The translations under genes were made by a program, and so were the position numbers. A stretch of DNA of 33,780 nucleotides from JBFLVU01 sp037444825. GTDB taxonomy: Bacteria > Acidobacteriota > UBA4820 > DSQY01. Position 1 is the stretch's first letter. Every line of letters begins with the position of its first letter. Below, in pieces: positions 14,921 to 22,611 of the stretch. The DNA lies in contig JBBILR010000024.1 in NCBI GenBank assembly GCA_037444825.1, positions 1-33,780 of the forward strand. Direction: 5' to 3'. A model generated the notes under the pieces. The model saw nothing but the letters and a program-made list of their open reading frames with translations. It did no database searches and was not told the DNA's origin.

Positions 14921-16624
14921 TCAAGCCGGCTCCATGCGGCCGAGCCTGCGAACCGCCGCCGAGAGGCAGAGGAGGACCAGGAAGAGGCAGAGCGAGCCCA
15001 CCTGGAGGGAGGCGGCGAGAAAGTCGGCCTCCGGGCCCCTCCCCACGAGGTGGGCGTAGTAGCGGTAGACGGGGCGGGCGGAGAGGACGAGGACCAGCCC
15101 CACGAAGGCCAGGGAGAGGAACATGTACCCCAGCCCCCAGGCGCTCATGACGGCCCTGGCGGGGTTCTTGGCGTCGAAGACGGGGGCGGCGGTCCCCAGG
15201 GCCAGGGCCATGGCCGTGAGGGCGAGAGAAAGGACCACGGCGAGGAAGAGGGTGAAGGCGAAGGCCTCCCCCCCCACCCCCAAAAAGCGATTGGATCCGT
15301 AGAGGATCAGGGCCGAGAGGCCCGAGAGGGGGACGGCGGTGAAGAGGTACTTGGCCCAGAGGTAGGCGGCGGGGGAGAGGGGCAGAGTCCGGGAGGCGAA
15401 AAAGGCCTTTCCCTCGGCCCCCACGGCGGTGAAGGCGAAGCGCCCGGCCACCGAGGCGACGATGAGGCCCAGCGTGGCCAGGTTCCAGTAGGAGACGGCC
15501 ACCTTGAGGACCGCCACCTCCTGGGGCAGGAGGCGCACGTTGAAGAGGTAGATCACCACCAGGGCCGCCAGGATGATGAGCTGTCCCCACTGGGTGGGGT
15601 CCCGGAAGAAGAGGAGGAGGTCCCGGCGGAGGACGGCCCGGCCCTGCCGGCCCGCCGGGGCGAGGGCCACCCCCGCCTCCACCGCCCACCGGGTGAAGGC
15701 CGGCCGCTCGGCGCCCGGCCGAAGCCCCGCCTGTTCCTGGGCCCGGTGGTAGCCGCGGGCGTGAAAGAGCCGCAGAAGGAAGAGAAGCAAACCGGTGCCG
15801 CCCGCCGCGGCCAGCAGCAGGCGCCCCAGGGCCGGGAGGGCCCGGCTCCACTCCCCCGAGGCGCCGTAGACCACCACCACCGCCAGCCACGTGGAGGGGA
15901 GCCACCCCTCACCGGGGAGGGCGAAGGAGCGGAGGATCCCCACCACCTGGCCGCTCGAGGAGGGATTCAGGAGCGCTTCGGGCCGGGCCAGGCGGAAGAG
16001 GACCACGAGGAGGCAGAGCATGACCACCGTCAGCACCGTCAGGAACTGGTGGATCCTTCGGGCGGGGAAAAAGCGTGCCAGGAGGACCGTCACCGACGCC
16101 CCCAGAGCGAGGGGGATGGCGAGGTAGAGGAGGAGTCCCAGAAGGTCCAAGGCCAGAGACAGGGGGGAGGCCTTGGCCAGGTTCCCGTAGGCCGCCGCCA
16201 CCGGCGCCAGGAGAAGGGCCACCATGTACCCCGCGCTGGCGCCGGCCTCCCACGACCGGTAGGCCCTAAGGCCCCCACGCCCCAGGGGGAGGGGGAGGAG
16301 AAGCCCCAGGTCCTCGTCGAGGTAGAGGTAGGAGAGGGCGCTCACCGCCGCCGAGAAGACGAGGAGGGTGAGGGTGGTGAGAAGGACCAGGGCCATGAGC
16401 TTGGAGGCCAGGGCCACGAGAAGGACCGACGGAACCTCCTCCGTGGCCAGGAGGTTCCCGAAAATCCGCCGGAAGAAGAGGTAATCTCCGACGAGAAAGA
16501 GAAGGCCCAGGGACAGAAACGCGCCCCCGAGCAGGAGGTTGCCCGGCCGCGGCGGCCAGAGCCGGTGAAGGAAGGCCCTCCACCTCAGGCCGGCCAGGAT
16601 GGGAAAGACGGGGGGGGCGGCCAC
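14921..16624 (-). CDS. ABC-2-type exporter permease (PF16949-like), orphan
   Basis: A 567-aa integral membrane protein with roughly 12 hydrophobic segments. The arrangement is of the putative ABC transporter permease family with two half-domains: hydrophobic bundles at about 30-110, 125-240 and 330-560, separated by a basic cytoplasmic region near 280-330. LRRDLLLFFRDPTQWGQL at about 334-351 is a characteristic motif of this family, placed before the second membrane half. Substrate unknown. The start is a GTG at 16624, 4 nt after the pcm stop, with GGAGGAG 7-8 nt upstream, so it is coupled to pcm. No ATPase partner is in the window, which is unusual because such permeases normally sit beside their ATPase. 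Confidence 0.8.
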   Translation of the reverse strand: MAAPPVFPILAGLRWRAFLHRLWPPRPGNLLLGGAFLSLGLLFLVGDYLFFRRIFGNLLATEEVPSVLLVALASKLMALVLLTTLTLLVFSAAVSALSYLYLDEDLGLLLPLPLGRGGLRAYRSWEAGASAGYMVALLLAPVAAAYGNLAKASPLSLALDLLGLLLYLAIPLALGASVTVLLARFFPARRIHQFLTVLTVVMLCLLVVLFRLARPEALLNPSSSGQVVGILRSFALPGEGWLPSTWLAVVVVYGASGEWSRALPALGRLLLAAAGGTGLLLFLLRLFHARGYHRAQEQAGLRPGAERPAFTRWAVEAGVALAPAGRQGRAVLRRDLLLFFRDPTQWGQLIILAALVVIYLFNVRLLPQEVAVLKVAVSYWNLATLGLIVASVAGRFAFTAVGAEGKAFFASRTLPLSPAAYLWAKYLFTAVPLSGLSALILYGSNRFLGVGGEAFAFTLFLAVVLSLALTAMALALGTAAPVFDAKNPARAVMSAWGLGYMFLSLAFVGLVLVLSARPVYRYYAHLVGRGPEADFLAASLQVGSLCLFLVLLCLSAAVRRLGRMEPA

Positions 16625-16628
16625 GGCG

Positions 16629-17279
16629 TCACTCCTCCAGCCCGAAGGCGCCCCGCAGGGGGACGAATACGCAGCGCTCCAGGAACTCCCGGTGCGAGAC
16701 CCCGCGGGGGTCCTTCCGCAGGCGCAGCAGGACCTGGCCCGGGGGGTCGGCCACCGGGGCCACGAGGAGGCCTCCGGGGGCCAGTTGTTCCAGGAGGGGG
16801 GGCGGCACCTCCGGACAGGCCGCCGACACGAGAATGCGGTCGAAGGGGGCCTCCTCCGGCCAGCCGAAGCCTCCGTCCCCCACCCGGATGGGGATGCCGG
16901 GAAAGCCGGCCCGCCGCAGGTTCCCCGCCGCCGCCTCCGCCAGGGGTGGGTGCCACTCCACCCCGCAAGGCCTCGTTCCCGCCGCGGCGAGCAAGGCCAG
17001 GGCGTAGCCGGAGCCCGCCCCCACTTCGAGGACCTTGAGGCCCTTACGGAGCCGGAGGCGGTCCAGCATGAGGGCCACCATGTACGGCTGGCTCACCGTC
17101 TGTCCGGCCCCGATGGAGAGGGGGTGGTCGCCGTAGGCCACCGGCGAGGCCCCCTGGGGGACGAAATGGATGCGGTCCACCCGGAGAAAGGCGCCGAGGA
17201 CCCGGACGGACCGGAGCCCTCGCCGCAGGATCTGGCGGCGCACCATCTCCCGGTTGGCCTCCGACGTCCTTCTTCCCAT
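16629..17279 (-). CDS. pcm: Protein-L-isoaspartate O-methyltransferase
   Basis: A 216-aa SAM-dependent enzyme that methylates L-isoaspartyl residues in aged proteins to start their repair. The PCMT signature SIGAGQTVSQPYMVA is at about 55-69. The SAM-binding motif I, VLEVGAGSGYALA, is at about 83-95, followed by GVEWHPPLAEAA, and RILVSAACPEVPPPLLEQL matches motif II/III. Length is typical. The ATG at 17279 lacks a good Shine-Dalgarno and lies only about 6 bp from a CACAAT -10 box, so the mRNA may be leaderless. It is first of a two-gene unit with the ABC permease. Confidence 0.93.
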   Translation of the reverse strand: MGRRTSEANREMVRRQILRRGLRSVRVLGAFLRVDRIHFVPQGASPVAYGDHPLSIGAGQTVSQPYMVALMLDRLRLRKGLKVLEVGAGSGYALALLAAAGTRPCGVEWHPPLAEAAAGNLRRAGFPGIPIRVGDGGFGWPEEAPFDRILVSAACPEVPPPLLEQLAPGGLLVAPVADPPGQVLLRLRKDPRGVSHREFLERCVFVPLRGAFGLEE

Positions 17280-17284
17280 GGCCC

Positions 17285-17314
17285 CATTGTGCGGCGGCCG
17301 GCCCCCCGCCGCAA
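17285..17314 (-). promoter_or_regulatory. Probable promoter of pcm
   Basis: Minus strand: TTGCGG (17314-17309), 18-bp spacer, CACAAT (17290-17285). The start point would fall at or next to the pcm ATG at 17279. Confidence 0.4.
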
Positions 17315-17321
17315 CGGGCGG

Positions 17322-17350
17322 TTGCCCCGGGAGGAAACGCCGGGTATCCT
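17322..17350 (+). promoter_or_regulatory. Sigma-70-type promoter of the DUF4388 gene
   Basis: TTGCCC (17322-17327), 17-bp spacer, TATCCT (17345-17350). The leader is about 15 nt and includes GGGAGGAG before the ATG at 17372. Confidence 0.6.
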
Positions 17351-17371
17351 TTCGGTACGGGAGGAGCGTTC

Positions 17372-18496
17372 ATGGGGCTGGAAGGGAACCTGCGCACCGT
17401 CGTGCTCCCCGACGTGCTCCAGCTCCTCGCCGCCGGGCGGAAGACGGGCATCCTCCACCTCCGGGACTCCCGCGGCGTGGCGAAGAAGATCTTCTTCCAG
17501 GACGGGCGCATCTGCTCCACCGCCTCCTCGGACCCCCGGGAGTACCTGGGCCATTTCCTCATCAGCCGGGGCTACCTGACGGAGGAGCAGCTGAACAAGG
17601 CCATGGAGACCCAGCTCCAGACGGGGATCAAGCTGGGGAAGATCCTCGTGATGGTAGGGATCCTGGAGGAGCCGGAACTGGAGGCCATGCTCACCCTGAA
17701 GGCCGAGGAGACCCTCTACGGCCTCTTCCTCTGGGAGGACGGCAAGTTTTCCTTCGAGGACCTGCCCGCCATCGAGGACGACATGATCCACATCTCCCTG
17801 GACGTGACGGGCCTCATCATGGAGGGGATCCGCCGGAAGGACGAGTGGGCGCGCATCCGCGCCCTCCTGCCCTCCCCCCGGACCGTCCTCGCCCGGACCG
17901 ACCGCCTCCCCGGCCTCGACCTGGCCCCCGACGGCTCCTTTCCCCGGAGGGTCTACGACGCGGTGGACGGGACCAAGTGCCTGGAAGAGATCGCCCTCCA
18001 CCTGCACGCCACGGAGTTCCAGGTTTCCGAGGCCGCCTTCCGCCTCTGCTCCGCCGGGTGCCTGGCGCCGTCCGGGGAAAAACCCTCGCCCGACGAGATC
18101 ACCTTCACCGCCATCCAGCGGAAGCTCCTGGATGAGGCCGCCCAGGCGCTGGAGGAGCGGCGGTTCGAGGAGGCCGTCCGCCTCTACCGGTACCTCCTCA
18201 AGACCATGCCCGACGACGAGGAGGTCCACCGAGGCCTGGCCCTGGCCGAGCGGGGGGCCTCCCAGGCCTTCTTCGAGGAGGTCATGCCCCTCACCACCGT
18301 CCTCGAGCTGGCGGTGCCCCTGGAAAAGCTCGCGGAGCAGGATCTCACCCCCCAGGAGGGCTTTCTCGCCTCCAGGGTCAACGGGACCTGGGACATGGCC
18401 TCCATCCTCAAGGTTTCCCCCTTGACCGAGCAGGACGCCCTCCGGGCCTTCCGGCGCCTCCTCGAGAAGGGCGTCCTCAAACCCAAGGGAAGGTGA
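17372..18496 (+). CDS. DUF4388 (PATAN) domain protein with repeated C-terminal modules
   Basis: A 374-aa cytoplasmic protein. Residues 1-131 match the DUF4388/PATAN pattern: GLEGNL...LPDVLQLLAAGRKTGILHL, FFQDGRICST, GHFLISRGYLTEEQL and LWEDGKFSFED. A module at about 185-233 (DGSFPRRVYDAVDGT...LCSAGCLAP) resembles one at about 326-371 (QEGFLASRVNGTW...LLEKGVLKP). Both look like small winged-helix-like units. Between them, about 250-290, lies a TPR-like helical pair (ALEERRFEEAVRLYRYLLKTMP). PATAN proteins are common in deltaproteobacteria, Acidobacteria and cyanobacteria in signalling and motility contexts, but the role of this one is unknown. It has its own promoter and is followed by a strong hairpin terminator. 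Confidence 0.85.
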   Translation: MGLEGNLRTVVLPDVLQLLAAGRKTGILHLRDSRGVAKKIFFQDGRICSTASSDPREYLGHFLISRGYLTEEQLNKAMETQLQTGIKLGKILVMVGILEEPELEAMLTLKAEETLYGLFLWEDGKFSFEDLPAIEDDMIHISLDVTGLIMEGIRRKDEWARIRALLPSPRTVLARTDRLPGLDLAPDGSFPRRVYDAVDGTKCLEEIALHLHATEFQVSEAAFRLCSAGCLAPSGEKPSPDEITFTAIQRKLLDEAAQALEERRFEEAVRLYRYLLKTMPDDEEVHRGLALAERGASQAFFEEVMPLTTVLELAVPLEKLAEQDLTPQEGFLASRVNGTWDMASILKVSPLTEQDALRAFRRLLEKGVLKPKGR

Positions 18497-18510
18497 CGGC
18501 GGAAAGAAAC

Positions 18511-18552
18511 GGGCCGCCCCGGAGGGCGGCCCGAAAGCCCCGTAAAGGGCTT
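18511..18552. terminator. Two adjacent hairpins between convergent genes
   Basis: GGGCCGCCC (18511-18519), tetraloop CGGA, GGGCGGCCC (18524-18532): a perfect 9-bp stem. It is followed by AAGCCC (18535-18540), CGTAAA, GGGCTT (18547-18552): a 6-bp stem. It lies between the DUF4388 gene (+) and the lipoprotein gene (-). No U-tract follows, but position and stability favour bidirectional termination. Confidence 0.75.
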
Positions 18553-18562
18553 GGGGGGAGGG

Positions 18563-20227
18563 TCAACTCACGGGGACGGCCGGCTTCCGGTCGTCCTTGT
18601 CCTTGGGAAACCGCAGGGGTTCTCCGGGAAAGCGGGCCCGGCCGAGGAGCCCGTCGGCGCCGAAGGTCCCCTCCAGGACGGCGGGGGAGGGGGATTTTTC
18701 CGACCAGAGGGCGGCGTCCACGGCCGCCAGCAGGCTGGCCTTTCCGCCGAAGGCCGCCAGCTCCTTAAAGGCCGCCGAGGGGGGCTGGCTGGTGCCCAGC
18801 GCCCAGACCGGGTCCTCGGCCAGGAAGAGGATCCCGCCGGAGAGGCCCACCGCCACCTTCTCCCCGGCCAGGAGGCTTCCCGGGGCCGGTTTCCACAGGA
18901 CGGCCCCCTCGAAGGTCTGCTTTTCCAGCGTGAGCTGGGGGGCGATCTTGCGGGCGAGGAGGTCTTCCAGGCGTCTCGGGTCTCTCGTGGTGAGGTAGAA
19001 GGCGGCTCGCCGCTCCTCGCCCTTGGGGCCCAGGACCAGGCACCACTCGTCCCCCAGTGCGGGGAGGAGCTCCGTCGAGAAGGAGAGCCCCAGTTTCCCC
19101 TCGGCCGCGCCCAGGCCCGCCCGGATCCAGCCCATGCGGTCGGGGGTGAGGACCCTCTGGAGCTCTTCCAGCGCGGCGCCGTACAGCCGGGCCGGGTCCT
19201 TGCCGCCGCCCCAGAGGTAGAGGCGGCCGTCCTTGGGAAGCCGGCCCTCCAGGGAAGGCCTTCGAGGCCCGCCCTCGGCGGCGAGACGCCAGAGCCCCCG
19301 GGCGGGCGGGCCGTAGCCCAGGAAGGTTCTCACCGTCCATTCGGCGGCGGCGGGCCCCGCGGGGGGGGCCGTCCAGAGGGCCAGGGGGCCCAGGGTGTCC
19401 ACGGCAAGGAACTTGGAGAGGGGATCCACCACCTCCCGCGTCACGTCGAATTCCTGGGCCTTCGGGGGCGCCGCCCCGCCCTCCGGCGCCCTCTCGCCTT
19501 TAGTCACCCCAACGGGGGAGCCGCCGAGGGCCTTCCAGGAGGCCGCCATCTCGGCGAAGGCCTTCCGGGAGACGAAGAGGAAGGCCCCCTTCTCCGGCGC
19601 CAGGCGCTTCCAGGCCTTCTGGAAGTCCTCTTCGGAGGAAAGGCCAGGCCCCGTGGGGGTCAGCACCCGCCGCGCAGCGGCCGGGGAAGTGGCGAAGAGA
19701 CCCCACTTCGGGGAGACGCCGGCGCAGGCCTCTTGGAGGTGCGCCTTGGCCTCCTCCTCTCCTTCCGGAAGCTGGACGCGGAAGAGGGGGACGCCGCCGG
19801 CCTCCCCCGCTTTCGGGCCGAGCTTCAGGTGCTCGTCGAAGAAGGCGCGAAGCAACTCGTCCTGTCCGGGACCCAGCGCGAGGAGCGCCGTCCCCTGAAC
19901 GCGGCCGCCCTCTTGCCAGAGTCCGAAGACCAGGGGCTGGCGGGCCAGGGCCGACGGGAGGTCCGTGGGCTTCACCGGCTCGTGGGCCCAGACCTGGCCC
20001 AGGACCTGGAGCATGGGGTCCTGGCCCCGAAGCGAATCGCCGGCGGGGGAAGCCGGCCCCTCCTCGGAGGGCAGCCACTGGCCCAGCTCCCGGATTTCCG
20101 CGTAGACCATCGTCTCCGGGGGGTAGGACGCGGCGAGGCCTTCGTACCGCTGTCCCTGGCGGCATCCGCCCAGCAGGGCCGCCCCCAGAAGAACTCCCGC
20201 CGCCGCCGCTCGCATCCGAACGTTCAT
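18563..20227 (-). CDS. Large lipoprotein of unknown function (DUF3352-like)
   Basis: A 554-aa precursor with a lipoprotein signal: MNVRMRAAAAG, hydrophobic stretch, LLGGC22. The mature protein opens with YEGLAASYPPETMVYAEIREL, a pattern typical of DUF3352-like proteins whose N-terminus carries 'P.dt..y..i..l' repeats. A second such unit may be the region with SLLAAVDAALWSEK near the C-terminus. No catalytic motif is recognised. It probably sits on the periplasmic face of a membrane; a structural or anti-protease-like role cannot be chosen from sequence. GAGGAGG precedes the ATG. It is divergent from the folD unit and convergent with the DUF4388 gene. Confidence 0.78.
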   Translation of the reverse strand: MNVRMRAAAAGVLLGAALLGGCRQGQRYEGLAASYPPETMVYAEIRELGQWLPSEEGPASPAGDSLRGQDPMLQVLGQVWAHEPVKPTDLPSALARQPLVFGLWQEGGRVQGTALLALGPGQDELLRAFFDEHLKLGPKAGEAGGVPLFRVQLPEGEEEAKAHLQEACAGVSPKWGLFATSPAAARRVLTPTGPGLSSEEDFQKAWKRLAPEKGAFLFVSRKAFAEMAASWKALGGSPVGVTKGERAPEGGAAPPKAQEFDVTREVVDPLSKFLAVDTLGPLALWTAPPAGPAAAEWTVRTFLGYGPPARGLWRLAAEGGPRRPSLEGRLPKDGRLYLWGGGKDPARLYGAALEELQRVLTPDRMGWIRAGLGAAEGKLGLSFSTELLPALGDEWCLVLGPKGEERRAAFYLTTRDPRRLEDLLARKIAPQLTLEKQTFEGAVLWKPAPGSLLAGEKVAVGLSGGILFLAEDPVWALGTSQPPSAAFKELAAFGGKASLLAAVDAALWSEKSPSPAVLEGTFGADGLLGRARFPGEPLRFPKDKDDRKPAVPVS

Positions 20228-20289
20228 GGTCGCCTCCTCGCCCCTCTCCAGGCTCTTCTACGGCTTCTTCGGCGCCGGAGTTTCTCCCC

Positions 20290-20318
20290 TTGGCGGAGGG
20301 GAAGGGAGGGTGTATCCT
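20290..20318 (+). promoter_or_regulatory. Sigma-70-type promoter of the folD/coaE unit
   Basis: TTGGCG (20290-20295), 17-bp spacer, TATCCT (20313-20318). The ATG at 20341 follows a GGAGGGG site. The -10 is identical to that at 17345. Confidence 0.5.
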
Positions 20319-20340
20319 GATGTTCCAGTCTGGAGGGGCC

Positions 20341-20961
20341 ATGGGACGGTGGAAGGCTCTGACCGCGGCGACGCTCCTCACGGCCCTGGCCGTTCCGGCC
20401 ACGACCCTCTACCTCCTCACCGGCCTCAAGCCGCGCCCCCCCAAGCCCCCGGACCCCAACCTGCGGGTGGAGGGGCGAGGTTACGTCTATCGAAACCCCC
20501 GGCTGGAGCTCCAAGTGGAACCCCTCGACGCCGCGGGGCGGGCGGAATTCTTCTCCCGGAAGGGGCTCCTGGACCCCTTCGCCGGCTTCCCCCCGGAGGA
20601 CAACTACGTCGCCTTCCGGGTCCGCTTCGAAAACCTCTCCCCGGACGCGCCGCTCACCTTCTCCCCCGTGGGCACCCTCTTCGGCAACTCGGCGGCCCTG
20701 GACGAGGTCCGCCTCTACCAGACCTTCTACCGGGAAAAGGACGGGGAGAAGAAGCTCGAGGCGGTGGGCAAGACCCTCTTCGTCAAGACCCTCACCCTGC
20801 CCCCGGGAACCTTCATCGAGCGCCTCCTCGTGTACCAGTACGACGACCCCTACCCCGTGCGGACCATTCCCCTCGTCTTCGGCAACATCCTCCTCGGAAG
20901 GGAGAGCCTGGACCTCGAACTGCCCTTCGAGGCGACCTTCCAAAAGGAGAAACGGCGATGA
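20341..20961 (+). CDS. Membrane-anchored or secreted protein of unknown function
   Basis: A 206-aa protein. Residues 6-27 are hydrophobic (ALTAATLLTALAVPATTLYL), followed directly by the Pro/Lys-rich TGLKPRPPKPPDPN. It is therefore probably an uncleaved anchor with the bulk outside the cytoplasm. The rest is beta-rich by eye (YVAFRVRFENLSPDAPLTF, TLPPGTFIERLLVYQY). There is no lipobox or catalytic signature, and I recognise no family. The start at 20341 is preferred because GGAGGGG lies just upstream; the frame stays open for 17 more codons without a good site. The stop overlaps folD (ATGA). Confidence 0.7.
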   Translation: MGRWKALTAATLLTALAVPATTLYLLTGLKPRPPKPPDPNLRVEGRGYVYRNPRLELQVEPLDAAGRAEFFSRKGLLDPFAGFPPEDNYVAFRVRFENLSPDAPLTFSPVGTLFGNSAALDEVRLYQTFYREKDGEKKLEAVGKTLFVKTLTLPPGTFIERLLVYQYDDPYPVRTIPLVFGNILLGRESLDLELPFEATFQKEKRR

Positions 20962-21884
20962 CGGCCTCCATCTTGGACGGGAAGAAGATCGGCGAAGAGA
21001 TCCGCGCCGAAGTCAAGGCGGGGGTGCAGGACCTCCGTTCCCGGGGGCTGAGGCCCCCGGGCCTGGCGGCGGTCCTGGTGGGCGACGACCCCGCCAGCCG
21101 GGTCTACGTGGCCTCCAAGGTGAAGGCCTGCGGCGAGGCGGGGGTCTTCTCGGAGCGGGTCGACCTGCCGGCCACGGCCTCCACCGCGGAGGTCCTTTCG
21201 GTGGTGCGGGGCCTCAACGAGAGAGCGGAGATCGACGGCATCCTGGTCCAGCTCCCCCTTCCCCGCCAGGTGGAGGAGGAGGCGGTCCTGAGGGCCATCT
21301 CCCCCGAGAAGGACGTGGACGGCTTTCACCCGGTGAACTTCGGCCTCATGACCCTGGACCGGCCCCTCTTCGAACCCTGCACCCCCGCGGGAATTCTGGA
21401 GCTCCTCCGGCGCTACCGGATCCCCCTGGAGGGGCGCCGCGCGGTGGTGGTGGGACGCTCCCACATCGTGGGAAAGCCCATGGCCCTCCTGCTCCTGAGG
21501 GCCAACGCCACGGTCACCGTCTGCCACTCCCGAACCCGGAACCTCGAGGAGGTCTGCCGGGAGGCCGACATCCTGGTGGCGGCCGTGGGGCGTAAGGGGA
21601 CCATCACCGCCGGCCACATCCGGGAAGGGGCGGTGGTGGTGGACGTGGGCATGAACCGCGTCACCGACCCGGAGGAGGCCCGGATCCTCTTCGGGGGGGA
21701 CGAGAAGCGAATCCAGACGGTGCGGGAGAAGGGCGCCACGCTGGTGGGGGACGTGGTGCCGACGGCCATGTGGGAGAGGTCCTCCTGGTACACCCCCGTC
21801 CCCGGCGGGGTGGGTCCGCTGACCATCGCCATGCTCCTCTCCAACACCTTGAAGTCCGCCCGTCGGAGGCTCGGCGTCGCATGA
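20958..21884 (+). CDS. folD: Methylenetetrahydrofolate dehydrogenase/cyclohydrolase
   Basis: A 308-aa bifunctional cytosolic enzyme interconverting 5,10-methylene-THF, 5,10-methenyl-THF and 10-formyl-THF for one-carbon metabolism. VGDDPASRVYVASKVKA contains the catalytic Tyr and Lys. GILVQLPLPRQV, PEKDVDGFHPVNFG and the dinucleotide-binding VVVGRSHIVGKPMALLLL are the family signatures. TPVPGGVGPLTIAML is the C-terminal motif. The ATG overlaps the stop of the preceding gene. Length is slightly above the usual 280-300, owing to an insertion around the region RILFGGDEKRIQTV. Confidence 0.96.
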   Translation: MTASILDGKKIGEEIRAEVKAGVQDLRSRGLRPPGLAAVLVGDDPASRVYVASKVKACGEAGVFSERVDLPATASTAEVLSVVRGLNERAEIDGILVQLPLPRQVEEEAVLRAISPEKDVDGFHPVNFGLMTLDRPLFEPCTPAGILELLRRYRIPLEGRRAVVVGRSHIVGKPMALLLLRANATVTVCHSRTRNLEEVCREADILVAAVGRKGTITAGHIREGAVVVDVGMNRVTDPEEARILFGGDEKRIQTVREKGATLVGDVVPTAMWERSSWYTPVPGGVGPLTIAMLLSNTLKSARRRLGVA

Positions 21885-21927
21885 CCCCCCTGCGTCCGGC
21901 CGCGCGGTCTTCTCGGGAGGCCGGGGC

Positions 21928-22611
21928 GTGCTCCACGTAGGCCTCACCGGCGGCATCGGTTCCGGAAAGAGCACCGTGGCGGCCCTGCTCCGGGAAAAGG
22001 GGGCCGAGACGCTGGACGCCGACCGGATCGTGCGTCGGATGCTGGCCCCCCGAGGGGAGGCGGTGGAAGCGGTCCTCGAGGCCTTCGGCGAAGGGATGCG
22101 GGGCCCCAAAGGCGGGGTGGACCGCCGGGCGCTGGCGGCCCTGGTCTTCGAGGACCCCGAAGCCCGGGCCCGGCTGGAGGCGATCCTCCACCCGAGGGTC
22201 GTCGCCCGCAGAAGGGCCCTCCTGGAGGAGATCGCCCGCCGGAGAGGCCCCCGGACCGTCGTCGTCAGCGAGGCGGCGCTGATTTTCGAGGCGGGCACCC
22301 AGGGGGAGTTCGACGCCACGGTCCTCGTCACCGCGCCCCTGGAGGTGCGGCTGAAACGGCTCGCCCAAGTGGGCTGGGACCTCGAAGAGGCGCGGCGCCG
22401 CATGGCCGCCCAGTGGGACGACGAGCGGAAGGCCGCCCTGGCGGATTTCGTGGTGGACAACGGCGGCGACCTCGACCGCACCCGCGCCGAGGTGGACCGC
22501 CTGTGGCGGGAGCTTCAAAGCCGGCTGGAAGGGCGCGGCGGGCGCGCGGAGGAAGGCGCCGGCCCGGGGTCCGGGAAAGGGGGGGTGGCACGGTGCAGAC
22601 CAAGGCGTTGA
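21928..22611 (+). CDS. coaE: Dephospho-CoA kinase
   Basis: A 227-aa P-loop kinase that phosphorylates the 3'-hydroxyl of dephospho-CoA, the last step of CoA synthesis. Walker A GLTGGIGSGKSTVA is at about 5-18. LDADRIVRRML holds the catalytic Asp region. HPRVVARRRALLEE and SEAALIFEAGTQGEFD follow, and VTAPLEVRLKRL is the lid region. GTG start at 21928 with GGGAGG upstream. The C-terminal 25 or so residues are Gly/Arg-rich, poorly conserved and overlap the next gene by 19 bp. Confidence 0.95.
   Translation: MLHVGLTGGIGSGKSTVAALLREKGAETLDADRIVRRMLAPRGEAVEAVLEAFGEGMRGPKGGVDRRALAALVFEDPEARARLEAILHPRVVARRRALLEEIARRRGPRTVVVSEAALIFEAGTQGEFDATVLVTAPLEVRLKRLAQVGWDLEEARRRMAAQWDDERKAALADFVVDNGGDLDRTRAEVDRLWRELQSRLEGRGGRAEEGAGPGSGKGGVARCRPRR

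Noticed and set aside
22586..22600. TGGCAC before the NtrC-like gene as a -24 element
   Set aside because: The bases 5 bp downstream do not form TTGC, and the site lies inside coaE next to the start codon.
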